DNA of 64,000 nucleotides from Isoperla grammatica (Eukaryota > Arthropoda > Insecta > Plecoptera > Perlodidae), in contig OX246739.1 in assembly GCA_945910005.1 (NCBI GenBank), positions 2,200,001 through 2,264,000 on the forward strand. The letters are read 5' to 3'. The translations under genes and the position numbers were made by a program. Below are positions 1-13,400 of the stretch, piece after piece. A model generated the notes under the pieces. The model saw only the letters and a program-made list of their open reading frames with translations, did not search any database and was not told the origin of the DNA. Position 1 is the first letter of the stretch; each line of letters opens with the position of its first letter.

Positions 1-3000
1 GAACCACCAGAGCACCCCCATGATGTACGCTGCTATACGTGTCTGTCTGTATTGCCCCCAGCTACCCCTGGTGAACCACCAGAGCACCCCCATGATGTAC
101 GCTGCTATACGTGTCTGTCTGTATTGCCCCCAGCTACCCCTGGTGAACCACCAGAGCACCCCCATGATGTACATGAGCGCGGTCGCCATCATCGTCTACA
201 TCGCCGTCAACTCCCTCCGAGAGGTCCTTCAGCTGTACCAACATAGCTGGCACTACCTGTTGGACCCCACTAACCTGGTGTCATGGCTGCTATACGTGTC
301 TGTCTGTATTGCTCCCAGCTACCCCTAGTGAACCACCAGAGCACCCCCATGATGTACATGAGCGCGGTCGCCATCATCGTCTACATCGCCGTCAACTCCC
401 TCCGAGAGGTCCTTCAGTTGTACCAACAGCGCTGGCACTACCTGTTGGACCCCACTAACCTGGTGTCATGGCTGCTGTACGTGTCTGACTGTATTGCCCC
501 CAGCTACCCCTGGTGAACCACCAGAGCACCCCCATGATGTACATGAGCGCGGTCGCCATCATCGTCTACATCGCCGTCAACTCCCTCCGAGAGGTCCTTC
601 AGCTGTACCAACATAGCTGGCACTACCTGTTGGACCCCACTAACCTGGTGTCATGGCTGCTATACGTGTCTGTCTGTATTGCTCCCAGCTACCCCTAGTG
701 AACCACCAGAGCACCCCCATGATGTACATGAGCGCGGTCGCCATCATCGTCTACATCGCCGTCAACTCCCTCCGAGAGGTCCTTCAGTTGTACCAACAGC
801 GCTGGCACTACCTGTTGGACCCCACTAACCTGGTGTCATGGCTGCTATACGTGTCTGCCTGTATTGCCTCCAGCTACCCCTGGTGAACCACCAGAGCACC
901 CCCATGATGTACATGAGCGCGGTCGCCATCATCGTCTACATCGCCGTCAACTCCCTCCGAGAGGTCCTTCAGTTGTACCAACAGCGCTGGCACTACCTGT
1001 TGGACCCCACTAACCTGGTGTCATGGCTGCTATACGTGTCTGTCTGTATTGCTCCCAGCTACCCCTGGTGAACCACCAGAGCACCCCCATGATGTACATG
1101 AGCGCGGTCGCCATCATCGTCTACATCGCCGTCAACTCCCTCCGAGAGGTCCTTCAGTTGTACCAACAGCGCTGGCACTACCTGTTGGACCCTACTAACC
1201 TGGTGTCATGGCTGCTATACGTGTCTGTCTGTATTGCCCCCAGCTGCCCCTGGTGAACCACCAGAGCACCCCCATGATGTACATGAGCGCGGTCGCCATC
1301 ATCGTCTACATCGCCGTCAACTCCCTCCGAGAGGTCCTTCAGCTGTACCAACAGCGCTGGCACTACCTGTTGGACCCCACTAACCTGGTGTCATGGCTGC
1401 TATACGTGTCTGTCTGTATTGCTCCCAGCTACCCCTGGTGAACCACCAGAGCACCCCCATGATGTACATGAGCGCGGTCGCCATCATCGTCTACATCGCC
1501 GTCAACTCCCTCCGAGAGGTCCTTCAGCTGTACCAACAGCGCTGGCACTACCTGTTGGACCCCACTAACCTGGTGTCATGGCTGCTATACGTGTCTGTCT
1601 GTATTGCCCCCAGCTACCCCTGGTGAACCACCAGAGCACCCCCATGATGTACGCTGCTATACGTGTCTGTCTGTATTGCCCCCAGCTACCCCTGGTGAAC
1701 CACCAGAGCACCCCCATGATGTACATGAGCGCGGTCGCCATCATCGTCTACATCGCCGTCAACTCCCTCCGAGAGGTCCTTCAGCTATACCAACAGCGCT
1801 GGCACTACCTGTTGGACCCCACTAACCTGGTGTCATGGCTGCTATACGTGTCTGTGTGTATTGCCCCAGCTACCCCTGGTGAACCACCAGAGCACCCCCA
1901 TGATGTACATGAGCGCGGTCGCCATCATCGTCTACATCGCCGTCAACTCCCTCCGAGAGGTCCTTCAGCTGTACCAACAGCGCTGGCACTACCTGTTGGA
2001 CCCCACTAACCTGGTGTCATGGCTGCTATACGTGTCTGTCTGTATTGCCCCAGCTACCCCTGGTGAACCACCAGAGCACCCCCATGATGTACATGAGCGC
2101 GGTCGCCATCATCGTCTACATCGCCGTCAACTCCCTCCGAGAGGTCCTTCAGCTGTACCAACAGCGCTGGCACTACCTGTTGGACCCCACTAACCTGGTG
2201 TCATGGCTGCTATACGTGTCTGTCTGTATTGCCCCCAGCTGCCCCTGGTGAACCACCAGAGCACCCCCATGATGTACATGAGCGCGGTCGCCATCATCGT
2301 CTACATCGCCGTCAACTCCCTCCGAGAGGTCCTTCAGCTGTACCAACAGCGCTGGCACTACCTGTTGGACCCCACTAACCTGGTGTCATGGCTGCTATAC
2401 GTGTCTGCCTGTATTGCTCCCAGCTACCCCTGGTGAACCACCAGAGCACCCCCATGATGTACGCTGCTATACGTGTCTGTCTGTATTGCTCCCAGCTACC
2501 CCTGGTGAACCACCAGAGCACCCCCATGATGTACGCTGCTATACGTGTCTGTCTGTATTGCTCCCAGCTACCCCTGGTGAACCACCAGAGCACCCCCATG
2601 ATGTACGCTGCTGTACGTGTCTGTCTGTATTGCTCCCAGCTACCCCTGGTGAACCACCAGAGCACCCCCATGATGTACGCTGCTATACGTGTCTGTCTGT
2701 ATTGCCCCCAGCTACCCCTGGTGAACCACCAGAGCACCCCCATGATGTACGCTGCTATACGTGTCTGTCTGTATTGCCCCCAGCTACCCCTGGTGAACCA
2801 CCAGAGCACCCCCATGATGTACATGAGCGCGGTCGCCATCATCGTCTACATCGCCGTCAACTCCCTCCGAGAGGTCCTTCAGCTGTACCAACAGCGCTGG
2901 CACTACCTGTTGGACCCCACTAACCTGGTGTCATGGCTGCTATACGTGTCTGCCTGTATTGCCCCCAGCTACCCCTGGTGAACCACCAGAGCACCCCCAT

Positions 3001-6000
3001 GATGTACATGAGCGCGGTCGCCATCATCGTCTACATCGCCGTCAACTCCCTCCGAGAGGTCCTTCAGCTGTACCAACATAGCTGGCACTACCTGTTGGAC
3101 CCCACTAACCTGGTGTCATGGCTGCTATACGTGTCTGTCTGTATTGCTCCCAGCTACCCCTGGTGAACCACCAGAGCACCCCCATGATGTACATGAGCGC
3201 GGTCGCCATCATCGTCTACATCGCCGTCAACTCCCTCCGAGAGGTCCTTCAGCTGTACCAACAGCGCTGGCACTACCTGTTGGACCCCACTAACCTGGTG
3301 TCATGGCTGCTATACGTGTCTGCCTGTATTGCCTCCAGCTACCCCTGGTGAACCACCAGAGCACCCCCATGATGTACATGAGCGCGGTCGCCATCATCGT
3401 CTACATCGCCGTCAACTCCCTCCGAGAGGTCCTTCAGCTGTACCAACAGCGCTGGCACTACCTGTTGGACCCTACTAACCTGGTGTCATGGCTGCTATAC
3501 GTGTCTGTCTGTATTGCCCCCAGCTACCCCTGGTGAACCACCAGAGCACCCCCATGATGTACGCTGCTATACGTGTCTGTCTGTATTGCCCCCAGCTACC
3601 CCTGGTGAACCACCAGAGCACCCCCATGATGTACATGAGCGCGGTCGCCATCATCGTCTACATCGCCGTCAACTCCCTCCGAGAGGTCCTTCAGCTGTAC
3701 CAACAGCGCTGGCACTACCTGTTGGACCCCACTAACCTGGTGTCATGGCTGCTATACGTGTCTGTCTGTATTGCTCCCAGCTACCCCTGGTGAACCACCA
3801 GAGCACCCCCATGATGTACATGAGCGCGGTCGCCATCATCGTCTACATCGCCGTCAACTCCCTCCGAGAGGTCCTTCAGTTGTACCAACAGCGCTGGCAC
3901 TACCTGTTGGACCCCACTAACCTGGTGTCATGGCTGCTATACGTGTCTGTCTGTATTGCCCCCAGCTACCCCTGGTGAACCACCAGAGCACCCCCATGAT
4001 GTACGCTGCTATACGTGTCTGCCTGTATTGCCCCCAGCTGCCCCTAGTGAACCACCAGAGTACCCCCATGATGTACATGAGCGCGGTCGCCATCATCGTC
4101 TACATCGCCGTCAACTCCCTCCGAGAGGTCCTTCAGCTGTACCAACATAGCTGGCACTACCTGTTGGACCCCACTAACCTGGTGTCATGGCTGCTATACG
4201 TGTCTGTCTGTATTGCTCCCAGCTACCCCTGGTGAACCACCAGAGCACCCCCATGATGTACATGAGCGCGGTCGCCATCATCGTCTACATCGCCGTCAAC
4301 TCCCTCCGAGAGGTCCTTCAGCTGTACCAACAGCGCTGGCACTACCTGTTGGACCCCACTAACCTGGTGTCATGGCTGCTATACGTGTCTGCCTGTATTG
4401 CCTCCAGCTACCCCTGGTGAACCACCAGAGCACCCCCATGATGTACATGAGCGCGGTCGCCATCATCGTCTACATCGCCGTCAACTCCCTCCGAGAGGTC
4501 CTTCAGTTGTACCAACAGCGCTGGCACTACCTGTTGGACCCCACTAACCTGGTGTCATGGCTGCTATACGTGTCTGTCTGTATTGCCCCCAGCTACCCCT
4601 GGTGAACCACCAGAGCACCCCCATGATGTACGCTGCTATACGTGTCTGCCTGTATTGCCCCCAGCTGCCCCTAGTGAACCACCAGAGCACCCCCATGATG
4701 TACATGAGCGCGGTCGCCATCATCGTCTACATCGCCGTCAACTCCCTCCGAGAGGTCCTTCAGTTGTACCAACAGCGCTGGCACTACCTGTTGGACCCCA
4801 CTAACCTGGTGTCATGGCTGCTATACGTGTCTGCCTGTATTGCCTCCAGCTACCCCTGGTGAACCACCAGAGCACCCCCATGATGTACATGAGCGCGGTC
4901 GCCATCATCGTCTACATCGCCGTCAACTCCCTCCGAGAGGTCCTTCAGCTGTACCAACAGCGCTGGCACTACCTGTTGGACCCCACTAACCTGGTGTCAT
5001 GGCTGCTATACGTGTCTGCCTGTATTGCCCCCAGCTACCCCTGGTGAACCACCAGAGCACCCCCATGATGTACATGAGCGCGGTCGCCATCATCGTCTAC
5101 ATCGCCGTCAACTCCCTCCGAGAGGTCCTTCAGCTGTACCAACAGCGCTGGCACTACCTGTTGGACCCCACTAACCTGGTGTCATGGCTGCTATACGTGT
5201 CTGCCTGTATTGCCTCCAGCTACCCCTGGTGAACCACCAGAGCACCCCCATGATGTACATGAGCGCGGTCGCCATCATCGTCTACATCGCCGTCAACTCC
5301 CTCCGAGAGGTCCTTCAGCTGTACCAACATAGCTGGCACTACCTGTTGGACCCCACTAACCTGGTGTCATGGCTGCTATACGTGTCTGTCTGTATTGCTC
5401 CCAGCTACCCCTGGTGAACCACCAGAGCACCCCCATGATGTACATGAGCGCGGTCGCCATCATCGTCTACATCGCCGTCAACTCCCTCCGAGAGGTCCTT
5501 CAGCTGTACCAACAGCGCTGGCACTACCTGTTGGACCCCACTAACCTGGTGTCATGGCTGCTATACGTGTCTGTGTGTATTGCCCCCAGCTACCCCTGGT
5601 GAACCACCAGAGCACCCCCATGATGTACGCTGCTATACGTGTCTGTCTGTATTGCCCCCAGCTACCCCTGGTGAACCACCAGAGTACCCCCATGATGTAC
5701 ATGAGCGCGGTCGCCATCATCGTCTACATCGCCGTCAACTCCCTCCGAGAGGTCCTTCAGCTGTACCAACAGCGCTGGCACTACCTGTTGGACCCCACTA
5801 ACCTGGTGTCATGGCTGCTATACGTGTCTGTCTGTATTGCCCCCAGCTACCCCTGGTGAACCACCAGAGCACCCCCATGATGTACGCTGCTATACGTGTC
5901 TGCCTGTATTGCCCCCAGCTGCCCCTAGTGAACCACCAGAGTACCCCCATGATGTACATGAGCGCGGTCGCCATCATCGTCTACATCGCCGTCAACTCCC

Positions 6001-9000
6001 TCCGAGAGGTCCTTCAGCTGTACCAACAGCGCTGGCACTACCTGTTGGACCCCACTAACCTGGTGTCATGGCTGCTATACGTGTCTGTCTGTATTGCTCC
6101 CAGCTACCCCTGGTGAACCACCAGAGCACCCCCATGATGTACATGAGCGCGGTCGCCATCATCGTCTACATCGCCGTCAACTCCCTCCGAGAGGTCCTTC
6201 AGCTGTACCAACATAGCTGGCACTACCTGTTGGACCCCACTAACCTGGTGTCATGGCTGCTATACGTGTCTGTCTGTATTGCTCCCAGCTACCCCTGGTG
6301 AACCACCAGAGCACCCCCATGATGTACATGAGCGCGGTCGCCATCATCGTCTACATCGCCGTCAACTCCCTCCGAGAGGTCCTTCAGCTGTACCAACAGC
6401 GCTGGCACTACCTGTTGGACCCCACTAACCTGGTGTCATGGCTGCTATACGTGTCTGTCTGTATTGCCCCCAGCTACCCCTGGTGAACCACCAGAGCACC
6501 CCCATGATGTACGCTGCTATACGTGTCTGTCTGTATTGCTCCCAGCTACCCCTGGTGAACCACCAGAGCACCCCCATGATGTACATGAGCGCGGTCGCCA
6601 TCATCGTCTACATCGCCGTCAACTCCCTCCGAGAGGTCCTTCAGCTGTACCAACATAGCTGGCACTACCTGTTGGACCCCACTAACCTGGTGTCATGGCT
6701 GCTATACGTGTCTGACTGTATTGCCCCCAGCTACCCCTGGTGAACCACCAGAGCACCCCCATGATGTACGCTGCTATACGTGTCTGCCTGTATTGCCCCC
6801 AGCTGCCCCTAGTGAACCACCAGAGTACCCCCATGATGTACATGAGCGCGGTCGCCATCATCGTCTACATCGCCGTCAACTCCCTCCGAGAGGTCCTTCA
6901 GCTGTACCAACAGCGCTGGCACTACCTGTTGGACCCCACTAACCTGGTGTCATGGCTGCTATACGTGTCTGTCTGTATTGCCCCCAGCTGCCCCTGGTGA
7001 ACCACCAGAGCACCCCCATGATGTACATGAGCGCGGTCGCCATCATCGTCTACATCGCCGTCAACTCCCTCCGAGAGGTCCTTCAGCTGTACCAACAGCG
7101 CTGGCACTACCTGTTGGACCCCACTAACCTGGTGTCATGGCTGCTATACGTGTCTGTCTGTATTGCTCCCAGCTACCCCTGGTGAACCACCAGAGCACCC
7201 CCATGATGTACATGAGCGCGGTCGCCATCATCGTCTACATCGCCGTCAACTCCCTCCGAGAGGTCCTTCAGCTGTACCAACAGCGCTGGCACTACCTGTT
7301 GGACCCTACTAACCTGGTGTCATGGCTGCTATACGTGTCTGTCTGTATTGCTCCCAGCTACCCCTGGTGAACCACCAGAGCACCCCCATGATGTACATGA
7401 GCGCGGTCGCCATCATCGTCTACATCGCCGTCAACTCCCTCCGAGAGGTCCTTCAGCTGTACCAACATAGCTGGCACTACCTGTTGGACCCCACTAACCT
7501 GGTGTCATGGCTGCTATACGTGTCTGTCTGTATTGCTCCCAGCTACCCCTGGTGAACCACCAGAGCACCCCCATGATGTACATGAGCGCGGTCGCCATCA
7601 TCGTCTACATCGCCGTCAACTCCCTCCGAGAGGTCCTTCAGCTGTACCAACAGCGCTGGCACTACCTGTTGGACCCTACTAACCTGGTGTCATGGCTGCT
7701 ATACGTGTCTGTCTGTATTGCCCCCAGCTGCCCCTGGTGAACCACCAGAGCACCCCCATGATGTACGCTGCTATACGTGTCTGTCTGTATTGCCCCCAGC
7801 TGCCCCTAGTGAACCACCAGAGTACCCCCATGATGTACATGAGCGCGGTCGCCATCATCGTCTACATCGCCGTCAACTCCCTCCGAGAGGTCCTTCAGCT
7901 GTACCAACAGCGCTGGCACTACCTGTTGGACCCCACTAACCTGGTGTCATGGCTGCTATACGTGTCTGTCTGTATTGCTCCCAGCTACCCCTGGTGAACC
8001 ACCAGAGCACCCCCATGATGTACATGAGCGCGGTCGCCATCATCGTCTACATCGCCGTCAACTCCCTCCGAGAGGTCCTTCAGCTGTACCAACAGCGCTG
8101 GCACTACCTGTTGGACCCTACTAACCTGGTGTCATGGCTGCTATACGTGTCTGTCTGTATTGCCCCCAGCTGCCCCTGGTGAACCACCAGAGCACCCCCA
8201 TGATGTACGCTGCTATACGTGTCTGTCTGTATTGCCCCCAGCTACCCCTGGTGAACCACCAGAGCACCCCCATGATGTACGCTGCTATACGTGTCTGCCT
8301 GTATTGCCCCCAGCTGCCCCTAGTGAACCACCAGAGTACCCCCATGATGTACATGAGCGCGGTCGCCATCATCGTCTACATCGCCGTCAACTCCCTCCGA
8401 GAGGTCCTTCAGCTGTACCAACAGCGCTGGCACTACCTGTTGGACCCCACTAACCTGGTGTCATGGCTGCTATACGTGTCTGCCTGTATTGCCCCCAGCT
8501 ACCCCTGGTGAACCACCAGAGCACCCCCATGATGTACGCTGCTATACGTGTCTGTCTGTATTGCCCCCAGCTACCCCTGGTGAACCACCAGAGCACCCCC
8601 ATGATGTACATGAGCGCGGTCGCCATCATCGTCTACATCGCCGTCAACTCCCTCCGAGAGGTCCTTCAGCTGTACCAACAGCGCTGGCACTACCTGTTGG
8701 ACCCCACTAACCTGGTGTCATGGCTGCTATACGTGTCTGCCTGTATTGCCCCCAGCTACCCCTGGTGAACCACCAGAGCACCCCCATGATGTACGCTGCT
8801 ATACGTGTCTGTCTGTATTGCTCCCAGCTACCCCTGGTGAACCACCAGAGCACCCCCATGATGTACATGAGCGCGGTCGCCATCATCGTCTACATCGCCG
8901 TCAACTCCCTCCGAGAGGTCCTTCAGCTGTACCAACAGCGCTGGCACTACCTGTTGGACCCCACTAACCTGGTGTCATGGCTGCTATACGTGTCTGTCTG

Positions 9001-9736
9001 TATTGCCCCCAGCTACCCCTGGTGAACCACCAGAGCACCCCCATGATGTACATGAGCGCGGTCGCCATCATCGTCTACATCGCCGTCAACTCCCTCCGAG
9101 AGGTCCTTCAGCTGTACCAACAGCGCTGGCACTACCTGTTGGACCCCACTAACCTGGTGTCATGGCTGCTATACGTGTCTGTCTGTATTGCCCCCAGCTA
9201 CCCCTGGTGAACCACCAGAGCACCCCCATGATGTACATGAGCGCGGTCGCCATCATCGTCTACATCGCCGTCAACTCCCTCCGAGAGGTCCTTCAGCTGT
9301 ACCAACAGCGCTGGCACTACCTGTTGGACCCCACTAACCTGGTGTCATGGCTGCTATACGTGTCTGTCTGTATTGCTCCCAGCTACCCCTGGTGAACCAC
9401 CAGAGCACCCCCATGATGTACATGAGCGCGGTCGCCATCATCGTCTACATCGCCGTCAACTCCCTCCGAGAGGTCCTTCAGCTGTACCAACAGCGCTGGC
9501 ACTACCTGTTGGACCCCACTAACCTGGTGTCATGGCTGCTATACGTGTCTGTCTGTATTGCTCCCAGCTACCCCTGGTGAACCACCAGAGCACCCCCATG
9601 ATGTACATGAGCGCGGTCGCCATCATCGTCTACATCGCCGTCAACTCCCTCCGAGAGGTCCTTCAGTTGTACCAACAGCGCTGGCACTACCTGTTGGACC
9701 CTACTAACCTGGTGTCATGGCTGCTATACGTGTCGG
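1..9736 (+). repeat. Tandem array of a TRPA1 exon fragment (185-bp and 72-bp units)
   Basis: About 45 copies of a 185-bp unit, with about 20 copies of a 72-bp unit interspersed, and the array runs off the left edge. Each 185-bp unit holds a pyrimidine-rich intron end (...tattgcccccag), then about 163 bp of coding sequence for the TM1-TM2 loop, TM2 and TM3 start of TRPA1, breaking at TACGTGTC. The 72-bp unit is the same sequence with the 113 bp from ATGAGCGCGG to GGTGTCATG missing. Five 72-bp units lie in a row after 2388. Copies are nearly identical; recurrent variants are CAACATAGC versus CAACAGCGC (protein QHS/QQR), CTG/TTG, and CCC/CCT. The last unit runs into the intact exon. 185 is not a multiple of 3, so reading through a junction shifts frame and meets a TGA (…PSYPW stop). 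The many 60-200-residue ORFs here are by-products. Confidence 0.95.
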
Positions 9737-9848
9737 CTACTACGATGGTTCTGCCAGTGTTCGCGGGAAACTTCGCCGAGCTGCAGCTGTCGTGCGCTTC
9801 AATCACCGTCTTTCTCAGCTGGTTCAATCTGCTCCTCTACCTGCAGAG
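9568..9848 (+). CDS. TRPA1: TRPA1 exon: TM2, TM3 and TM4
   Basis: The acceptor is ...attgctcccag at 9567; the exon opens LPLVNHQSTPMMYMSAV and ends CTGCAGAG before the donor GTTAGT at 9849. Residues cover the end of the TM1-TM2 loop, TM2, the YLLDPTNLVSW segment, TM3 (SATTMVLPVF) and TM4 (FLSWFNLLLYLQR). This is the only array copy that continues past TACGTGTC into the rest of the exon, so it is the only one that can give a full channel. The start is taken from the acceptor that every array unit repeats. Confidence 0.9.
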
Positions 9849-10376
9849 GTTAGTTGGGCTCGATCCACACAAATGGTCCAGAAATGTTACGAAAAATCCA
9901 CAAATGGTTAAGGTTTTCGTAACATTTAAGATTGAGGATTTAAATAAATAAATACATTTGTATTTATAGTCCACCCACTCAGTTATACAAACTGATTTTC
10001 AGTAGAGGATATTTATACCATTGATTATGTGCTTCGTTGGATTAGAGTCAAGTTCCAAACATAAAAAAAAACATATTTTGTTCTAAGACCTGGACTAAGA
10101 AATTATTTAAGGGAGCAAAGAAGTTTAAGACTATAGTAAACTTTCAAACACTGACTCTAAAACATAGCACCGTGTGTGAACGAACGTTATTTTCATGTAG
10201 TTCAATCCTTAATCGTAAACGTTTGTATGAAGTATCGTTGTATTAGTATTATTATTAATAATATTACACAGATACTACAGATATGACCGGGTGGGATCTA
10301 CGCATTTATAGTTATGTGTTATGTTATCTTGACGAAACCAATATTTGTATCGTGTACAAGTCGAATGGTGAATAAA

Positions 10377-10419
<43 letters not shown>

Positions 10420-13400
10420 TTGTTACACTTACATACAGTTATGTATCTCTGTCTACAGATTCGACCAGGTGGGAATCTACGTGGTTATGTTCCTGGAGAT
10501 CTTACAAACACTCATCAAAGTATTACTCGTCTTCTCAATATTGATCATAGCATTCGGGCTTGCGTTCTACATTCTCCTGTCCAAGGTAAGAACACACTTT
10601 GAATGACAGACCATGTTACAAGATGCTGTGTGAGCCACAGGGGTAACATTTGCTGCAACGAGATGTAATGTGAATGCATGCGCACATCCATGTGAGCTAA
10701 CTGGGCTAAGTGAGGCGGGCATTATCACTTCATCCAAGGTTTAGAGAGAAATCCAGTTTATTAATTTATTGTCCAACAACACTACTGTATGGCGATGTGA
10801 CCACAGTAACCTGACTATGGGAATTTAATGTATAAATAATATTTTAAAACTGTACATTTAAGGTTTGGAAGTTACTAGACAAAGCGTTGATAGTTTACAG
10901 AAATATAATCATCGTTTTATGCGCTTCCAAGCGGATTTCATTTTCAGATGTAGAATATTGTTACATCATTATTCTTTTAATATGTAACAAGGCTATACTA
11001 TGAGAGACATTAAGATTTAAAGTAATTCAAGATGAATCATTTTACTCTCTTTCTTCTTTCCAAGCAATTTTGTGTTGACAAGGCTTTCGTTAGTCTATCC
11101 TGTAACTAGAATGTACTTGTGAAATATTTATTTTACCATGTGAAAAAAATTAAATCTGAATCATGACAACTCAGTCAAAACCTTTGTATATCTAGTACTA
11201 ACATTCTTTGAAACTCTATTATGCGTGGGCTTCACCAAGAGCATTTTTCATAAATATGAATCACTAAAGTGTTGAATGACACGTGACCACGCTTCTGTTG
11301 CCAGGGTGACCATCTGTCCTTCAAGACGGTACCCATGTCCCTGATGAGGACGTTTGCCATGATGCTGGGGGAGATTGACTTCCTGGGCACCTACGTTCAA
11401 CCGTATTACCTGGAAGAGAAGGGAGGGAGGTCTTTGCCCTTCCCTATTCCCGCATTCTTCATCCTGGGGATCTTCATGGTTCTGATGCCGATACTGCTGA
11501 TGAACCTGCTCATCGGTTTGGCGGTCGGTGACATCGAGTCGGTGAGAAGAAACGCTCAGCTGAAGCGCCTGGCCATGCAGGTAGACTTATTACTTTCCTT
11601 ATTTTAGGGATGAAACGGCAATCATTTTTATTCATCGGCATCATCGCTCATCCCGAATAATAATGCCGATTACACAAGTCAAAATTCTCCGCGCTTTCGA
11701 ACATTTAAAGGTTGTATTTTCTGCTGCTAGATAGCGCGCGTAGCAATACACTGAGCGCTACCTGTCGGAGCGAGACTGAACATACGAGAAATGCTTTCGA
11801 CTGAATTTTAAATAACGTCTTGGTTTTTCTCATTGATTACATTCCTTGATAAAATTTGTCAGTTGGATAATTGAATGAGTTGCAGAAACGTGTTGTGTTC
11901 TCCAGTGTGGTGCTTCAAATATTATTATTTTTTAGTAAATAACAATCCCCTTTCATATAAGTTTCGAAATATTTGCATAACCACACATTTTATTTTTTGT
12001 TAATTTTGCAAGGCTTTATAAAATTTCGATGTGAAAAATCGTGATTTTGAAATACGTCATATTGGCGGTAATTTTTTATTGGAATGAAGTAATGTAATCT
12101 AAAATAATACAAAAATATAATTTAATGGATACACTAACGCTTTATAAGCAATCAAGTTTTAATTGCTGTTATGCTCTTTTAAACTGTGGCTACTATTCTT
12201 ATAACAACATATTTTGTCATCACCTTTCGATTGCGATAATTAATACTGACAAACATATATCAATATAACAGCAACAGAGTTGATTGCTGCAGCTTCAGTG
12301 TAATGAGAGATGTAGTGAACTTGGAGTACATTGGGTAACGATATTAATGTATAAAGCTAACGAAAGCTGTTTCCCCCTAAGGTTGTCCTACACACAGAAC
12401 TGGAGCGCAAGTTACCCCAAATGCTGCTCGAGCGAGTGGACAAAATGGAGCTGATCGAGTACCCGAACGACACCAAGTGCAAGTCTGGCTTCCTTGACAC
12501 GGTCCTCAGGAAATGGTTCTGGAACCCCTTCACAGATGACGGTGAGTTCTGTTTTGAGATGTGCTACGAACAGGGAAACTATGCCCGTATTTGTAGGATA
12601 GGATGTAATAAGAAGTAGCCCTAACATACGTAAAAACACATTAAATATTATAGAATAATGAAAATAAGATATTTAAAAATTTTAAAAGTCAAAAATAAAA
12701 AGCGCAACTCCATTATTTAGCATACATAAGGTATTGCTGTGCGTTGTTATAGATGAGTTCATACGTCCATTATATACATAGCATCGCTTACTTATGGCAT
12801 AGCATTTCCTATCGTTTGCACCATGTGAACCATGTCATATAAATAGAGCATCCAGCTTTGAAGAAGTGAGTGACGTTTCAAGCGAGCTTATAACGCTTCG
12901 TGTCTTCTCGTACAAGTCCGGCTGTGTTCGTCTGTGCAGGTCTGGACATCGTTCTGGACAACTCGGACGATTATGTGTCCGAGGAGTTGAGCAAACAGAA
13001 GAAGAAGCTGAAAGAGATCACATCCGCACTAGACTCGCAGAATCTACTCCTCAGACTGATTGTGCAGGTAAGAGCGTCTTAGCAGTTAGCGGTTGCAATA
13101 CATCTAAATAACCAATTCCATTATCGAGTTTCATCTTTATCTAAAGTAAAACACTTTTCTTGTTGCTAAATTTACAGAGTTCTAACCCTCAATTCCATTT
13201 TTGTCTGGTAATACGGTAGGGAATAGGTAAGCATGTTCCCACCATCAACGTATGTCGAGTATTTCAGCGTTACGCCGCGCTAGGGTCGCAGGAAAGCAGC
13301 CGTGCCCAAGTTGTTCTGCTACTGTATAAACTGTGATGAGATGTGCAGATGCCCTGGGTAGTTGGCAGGGGGATTAGCCTCTGTTTGGAGGGCCTTGGCT

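Noticed and set aside
2388..2981. 197-residue + strand ORF and 155-residue - strand ORF with a repeated 24-residue motif
   Set aside because: Both arise from consecutive 72-bp units (a multiple of 3) of the TRPA1 exon array. The true TRPA1 frame uses only part of the unit.
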